A stretch of 18,391 nt of DNA from Micavibrio sp. UBA2705. GTDB lineage: Bacteria; Pseudomonadota; Alphaproteobacteria; Micavibrionales; Micavibrionaceae. How positions within the stretch are numbered: position 1 is the first letter of the stretch; the number at the start of each line of letters is the position of its first letter. The notes under the pieces were generated by a model. It was not told the origin of the DNA and did no database searches. It saw nothing but the letters and a program-made list of their open reading frames with translations. Location: assembly GCA_002354205.1 (NCBI GenBank), contig DELD01000029.1, positions 464 through 18,854 of the forward strand. Direction: 5' to 3'. Made by a program: the position numbers and the translations under genes. Positions 15,003-18,391 of this stretch are shown here, one piece after another.

Positions 15003-15530
15003 TTAATGCTCGCTCACCATCATGCGAAAAGCTGAGCCGAAAGAGACGCCCGTTGAACGCGCGGCGGCCTTGCTGACTTTGATATTAACGGTGGGCATAC
15101 TTTGTATCACCAGCACGCAGCTTTTAGTTGTAAGGCAGCTTTCATGCGTTGAAACAGTGATAACGCCTTTTGTAGTGACGGCGTTGAAAATTTGTGATTG
15201 CTGGGCTTCTGTGCCTTGTGTGAAGTATAAAACAGGGAATTTGCCTGTCGACGCGGCATTTGGCGTGATTTTCTTTGCATGAATATTAAGCCTCCCAGAA
15301 TGTATGCCGCCATTAATCAGGGAAATCATATCGTTGGCTTCTAAAACGGAATGCGGGTTGTCAATATTCTGAACGATGCCAATTTGAATGTCGCCACTTG
15401 GCCCATTTTCAATGAAGCCTAAGGCGCGGCCTAATATTTGTAAGTCTTTTTTGTTGAGTGCGTGTGCTTGCAATGGGCATATCGCTATACCAATAGCAAT
15501 AAATGCTATTGTTAATATGAGTTTTTTCAC
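15003..15530 (-). CDS. Exported YfiR/DUF4154-like protein, copy B
   Basis: This 175-residue protein has a signal peptide (MKKLILTIAFIAIGIAI...QAHA, cleavage near residue 24). The mature part shows the layout of YfiR/DUF4154 proteins: an early helix (LQILGRALGFI), SGDIQIGIV, PVLYFTQGTEA, KGVITVSTHESC, and the end VNIKVSKAAARSTGVSFGSAFRMM. The match to YfiR is by pattern and is moderate. YfiR is a periplasmic protein that restrains a diguanylate cyclase. The Cys pair in ESCLTTKSC is shared with the paralogue at 17706-18233 and may form a disulfide. The start is GTG at 15530 with CGAGG upstream, exactly as in the paralogue. It follows the receptor gene but lies beyond that gene's terminator. Confidence 0.6.
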   Translation of the reverse strand: MKKLILTIAFIAIGIAICPLQAHALNKKDLQILGRALGFIENGPSGDIQIGIVQNIDNPHSVLEANDMISLINGGIHSGRLNIHAKKITPNAASTGKFPVLYFTQGTEAQQSQIFNAVTTKGVITVSTHESCLTTKSCVLVIQSMPTVNIKVSKAAARSTGVSFGSAFRMMVSEH

Positions 15531-15646
15531 GGTATCCTCGTTTTAAAATAAGTTAAAGAAATAAATAAAATCAAATAATATAAATAATAGATAAAGTGTA
15601 TGCCATGTGTTGGGCTGAGTAAATATATTCGGTGCGTTTATAAAAT

Positions 15647-15677
15647 AAAAAAAGCCCCTTACGCATAAGGGGCTTTT
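15647..15677 (-). terminator. Strong intrinsic terminator after the TonB-dependent receptor gene
   Basis: AAAAGCCCCTTA (15650-15661) and TAAGGGGCTTTT (15666-15677) form a perfect 12-bp stem with a 4-nt loop and seven T on the minus strand. It lies 22 nt after the receptor stop and separates the receptor from copy B. The rest of 15531-15646 is very AT-rich and shows nothing I can assign. Confidence 0.9.
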
Positions 15678-15699
15678 AAAAACTTTATCGGCTTAAATA

Positions 15700-17655
15700 T
15701 TAAAATTCATATTTGGCGCGAAGGAACACTTGGCTGTCGACTTCCTCACCATAAGCAGATTGTTCGTTATCACCAAGCGCTGCTTGTGCGTTGAGAGATA
15801 ATGTCAACTTCTCGATTGGCATGTAGGCAATGCGCGCATCAAGAATAACTTCTGGGTCGATGTTGAGCTTTCTTGCTAGGACGGATGGCGTTGCTGAAAC
15901 GTCAGCGCCTTGGTTAAAGGCTGACGCCCATGTCGCGAAAGCATCAAATGACCACTGTGCAGTTGGCGAATAACCTAAATTGACATTCACCATATGATCG
16001 GAGTTCTGCCCGTCATAATTTGTGCCAGTTTTCAGGTCATCTTTGATTTTTGAGTATGAGTAGTTAATACCCCAGCGGATGTTACCGTCAGTTAAACCTG
16101 AGAGGCTAACTTCACCGCCATGAACCTTGGTATCACCAATATTGGTCAGGGAGGTTGTGCCGAGGAAGCCTTGCTGGTCTCTGATTTCCTGATAAAACGC
16201 GCCAAGCTTGAACTTACCGTTAAGATCGGTGAGTTGACGTTCATAACCAATCTGGTAGTCAAAGATCGCCGATACTTTTGTGTTCGGGTTACCATATTGA
16301 CCACCTGTTGGGTTAATGAAAGTCAATTCAAATGATGCGGGCAGGTCAACACCTTTTGCGGCAGAAAAACGCAGCGTATCAAGGTCTGTCATTTTATAGA
16401 CAAGGCCAAGGTTGTAACCATATTCATCATAACGGTTTTTATATTCATCTATAGCGTAAGGGCTGTTGAATATACCGACGGCTGATGGGTCATAATCTGT
16501 GTCGACGTGATCATAACGTAGCGCAGCGCTAGAGGATAATTTATCGTTAATGTTCCAATACCATAAGCCGCTTACAGATTTAATGTTGAGGTTCTCTTCA
16601 CCGAAGTAAGTTGTACCAAGGAAGTTGTCTGTAGTGTTGGTGCGATATTCACCAGCAAGGCGCAATGTGTGGCTTGTGCCAACTTTGAAGGTATCGCTTA
16701 ACTGAAGTACAGTGACATTATTCTCAAAACCAACAGTTGCGATATCAGATTTGTAAGCCACATCCACGCTGTTGCGGTATACCGTTGCGTCAATAATACC
16801 CCAATCTGTATCAGAAGAGATATTCATGCGCATTGATTTGTTATCTGAATCACGACCATGGCTTGTACCGTATGGGTTCATGATATTTTCGTCAGTAACG
16901 CCGCTACCAATTTCAACACGCATTTGTGTTTGTGCATTGAGCTGCAATGCGAGGTCTGCGTTGAAGTTGTGTGAATAGACATCATCACGCAGGCTTGTTA
17001 CGCCCGCGTTGATTGTATTGCGGTCTTCTTCAAGCTTTGTTGTAGAGCCAGATACGCGCAGCGCAAACTCTTCGCCGTTTTGCCATGTATAGACACCAGA
17101 ACCACTTTTATAGCCGTTGATACCAGCATCAGCTTCTGCAACATCAATGTCATCATATAAAGGGTTATATGTAACGATGTTGATAACGCCAGATGTTGCG
17201 TTAAAACCAAAAAGCGCAGTGTTCGGGCCACGGACGACTTCAATTTGGCGGATTTCTTTGAGATCAACAGGAATGGCAGACCAGTTTACAAGGCCAAAAT
17301 AATCTTCAAAAACTTGACGGCCATTGACAAGGACAAGCAAGCGTTCGTTGCTCGGTGTGTTGTAACCACGAACGCCGACGGTGTATTCTGTGGATGTGTT
17401 CTGACGAACAGATACGCCAGCATAATGGCGCAGAATGTCAGGAATTTCACGCGCAGGGTAGCGTGCGATCTCTTCGGCTGAGATAATAGTCATGTCTAAT
17501 GGCGCATCAGATGCACGCATTGGTGAGCCGTTGGCTGATGTCGTGACGGCTTCACCGAACATTTCTTGCATCACGCCGTAATTAAGGCTTTGTGCTTGTG
17601 CAGATGATATGCCAAAAGCGCATATCGCGGCAGCTGAGAATAAAAGTTTTTTCAT
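15700..17655 (-). CDS. TonB-dependent outer-membrane receptor
   Basis: This 651-residue protein has a signal peptide (cleavage after SSAQA, residue 21). A plug domain spans about residues 48-163: MTIISAEEIARYPAREIPDILRHYAGV, then GVRGYNTPSNERLLVLVNGR, and IEVVRGPNTALFGFNATSGVINIVTY. A beta-barrel rich in aromatic residues follows and closes with the terminal strand FLRAKYEF, ending in Phe as outer-membrane barrels do. A short conserved stretch before the plug (GVMQEMFGEAVTTSANGSP) may include the TonB box. Such receptors import siderophores, vitamins, sugars or peptides with energy from TonB-ExbBD; the substrate is not evident. AGGAG precedes the ATG. The gene lies 50 nt after YfiR-like copy A with no terminator between, so the two are probably co-transcribed. 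Confidence 0.92.
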   Translation of the reverse strand: MKKLLFSAAAICAFGISSAQAQSLNYGVMQEMFGEAVTTSANGSPMRASDAPLDMTIISAEEIARYPAREIPDILRHYAGVSVRQNTSTEYTVGVRGYNTPSNERLLVLVNGRQVFEDYFGLVNWSAIPVDLKEIRQIEVVRGPNTALFGFNATSGVINIVTYNPLYDDIDVAEADAGINGYKSGSGVYTWQNGEEFALRVSGSTTKLEEDRNTINAGVTSLRDDVYSHNFNADLALQLNAQTQMRVEIGSGVTDENIMNPYGTSHGRDSDNKSMRMNISSDTDWGIIDATVYRNSVDVAYKSDIATVGFENNVTVLQLSDTFKVGTSHTLRLAGEYRTNTTDNFLGTTYFGEENLNIKSVSGLWYWNINDKLSSSAALRYDHVDTDYDPSAVGIFNSPYAIDEYKNRYDEYGYNLGLVYKMTDLDTLRFSAAKGVDLPASFELTFINPTGGQYGNPNTKVSAIFDYQIGYERQLTDLNGKFKLGAFYQEIRDQQGFLGTTSLTNIGDTKVHGGEVSLSGLTDGNIRWGINYSYSKIKDDLKTGTNYDGQNSDHMVNVNLGYSPTAQWSFDAFATWASAFNQGADVSATPSVLARKLNIDPEVILDARIAYMPIEKLTLSLNAQAALGDNEQSAYGEEVDSQVFLRAKYEF

Positions 17656-17705
17656 TTTAGGAATCTCCTGAAGGGATAAATATGTGTTGGGACTGTGTTA
17701 AGAGC

Positions 17706-18233
17706 CTATTGTTCTGAGATCATCATGCGGAATGCAGATCCGAATGATACCCCTGTGGACCCTGCCGCAGCTGAGCTTACCTTGATGTCAACTTTAGGAA
17801 CGCTTTTGACGACCATAACGCACTGACTTGCATTAAGGCAGCTATCATGCGTTGAAACAGTAATGGTACCTTTTGAGCTTACCGCATTAAATATTGACGC
17901 GTGTGAAGCTTCTGTGCCTTCAGTGAAATAGAGAACAGGGTGACCGGAACCTGCAGCAGCGCCTGTTGCGACTTTTTCTGCTTGTAAATTGATCTTGCCT
18001 GATTTAAGGCCGCTACCGATGATAGAAACCAGCTCATTTGCTTCTGCCAAGGATGCGGCATTGCCTGAATCTGTAACGATACCGATTTTAACGTCGCCGC
18101 TAGGGCCGTTCTCAATAAAGCCTAATGCGCGCCCTAATATTTGCATGTCTTTCTGCGTAGCGGCAGATGCGTCGGGGGATACAAGCATTAAGCCCAATGC
18201 AAAGAGCATTGATTTATATAAATGTTTTTTCAC
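17706..18233 (-). CDS. Exported YfiR/DUF4154-like protein, copy A
   Basis: This is a 175-residue protein with a signal peptide (cleavage after ASA, near residue 24). It is the paralogue of the protein at 15003-15530: same length, identical QILGRALGFIENGPSGD and STGVSFGSAFRMM blocks, similar middle, and the same Cys pair (DSCLNASQC). The start is GTG at 18233 with GAGG just upstream. It is the first gene before the TonB-dependent receptor. In other proteobacteria DUF4154/YfiR genes sit next to such receptors and to a GGDEF protein or hybrid kinase, so it may be the periplasmic part of a sensing system. No such enzyme is within the window. The family match is moderate. Confidence 0.6.
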   Translation of the reverse strand: MKKHLYKSMLFALGLMLVSPDASAATQKDMQILGRALGFIENGPSGDVKIGIVTDSGNAASLAEANELVSIIGSGLKSGKINLQAEKVATGAAAGSGHPVLYFTEGTEASHASIFNAVSSKGTITVSTHDSCLNASQCVMVVKSVPKVDIKVSSAAAGSTGVSFGSAFRMMISEQ

Positions 18234-18391
18234 TGGGACCTCGTAAATGTTTAAATAAAATGTATAAAATTTTTAAAATTCTAAAATAGAATCATGTTAG
18301 AGTAAAGCGGTAGTTGTTTTTTATTAAATGATTTTTAAATTATTGCGTTTATATTAGAATATACTTTAATTTGTTTTTATTTATTTATTTA
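18234..18391. promoter_or_regulatory. AT-rich upstream region of the YfiR-like/receptor operon
   Basis: This 158-bp stretch is strongly AT-rich and contains no gene. It holds a dyad ATTCTA-AAA-TAGAAT (18278-18292) about 45 bp before the GTG start, which could be an operator. I could not choose a single -35/-10 pair in such AT-rich DNA. Confidence 0.3.

Noticed and set aside
1..18391. CRISPR array, rRNA or tRNA genes
   Set aside because: No regularly spaced direct repeats and no tRNA or rRNA-like sequence were seen on either strand.

Overview
The window looks like part of an alphaproteobacterial genome of moderate GC content, on a chromosome or a large secondary replicon. This rests on a RepC-family (RepABC-type) initiator, a family largely confined to Alphaproteobacteria, together with Gram-negative outer-membrane proteins (a TonB-dependent receptor and an EPS-type beta-barrel). 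I cannot name the genus from the sequence alone.

Positions 1-5845 look like the edge of an exopolysaccharide/O-antigen locus. It holds a GT4 glycosyltransferase cut by the window edge (minus), a large SGNH hydrolase with a phage-tail-like architecture (plus), an outer-membrane beta-barrel of the BBP2 type (minus), and a Wzy/O-antigen-ligase-type membrane protein (plus). Together they suggest synthesis, polymerisation, modification and export of a surface polysaccharide.

Positions 5835-8532 are an unexpected plasmid-like block. It has an orphan repC on the minus strand and, on the opposite strand at its 5' end, a consensus-like promoter followed by a small RNA with a terminator hairpin. That is the layout of the counter-transcribed RNA (incompatibility RNA) of repABC plasmids. 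Next come about 0.5 kb of dyad-rich non-coding DNA, an HTH plus coiled-coil protein, and a small protein that reads as two ribbon-helix-helix units in tandem with an operator-like dyad in its promoter. No repA or repB is in the window. The block ends in a terminator that lies inside the last codons of trpA.

Positions 8502-14928 are mostly housekeeping genes: trpBA (minus, overlapping by 8 nt, with a recognisable promoter), dusB (plus), a TerB-like protein (minus), a single-pass membrane protein with a Sel1-like repeat and a near-perfect sigma70-type promoter (minus), metY for sulfur assimilation and methionine synthesis (minus), and a stand-alone HPt phosphotransfer protein (plus).

Positions 15003-18233 (minus) hold a TonB-dependent receptor flanked by two paralogous 175-residue exported proteins that resemble the YfiR/DUF4154 family. 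The upstream paralogue and the receptor look co-transcribed and end at a strong terminator. The second paralogue lies beyond it. YfiR-like plus receptor pairs are known from other proteobacteria and often go with a signalling enzyme, which would lie outside this window.

The most interesting part is the repC block with its predicted antisense RNA, embedded between polysaccharide and tryptophan genes.
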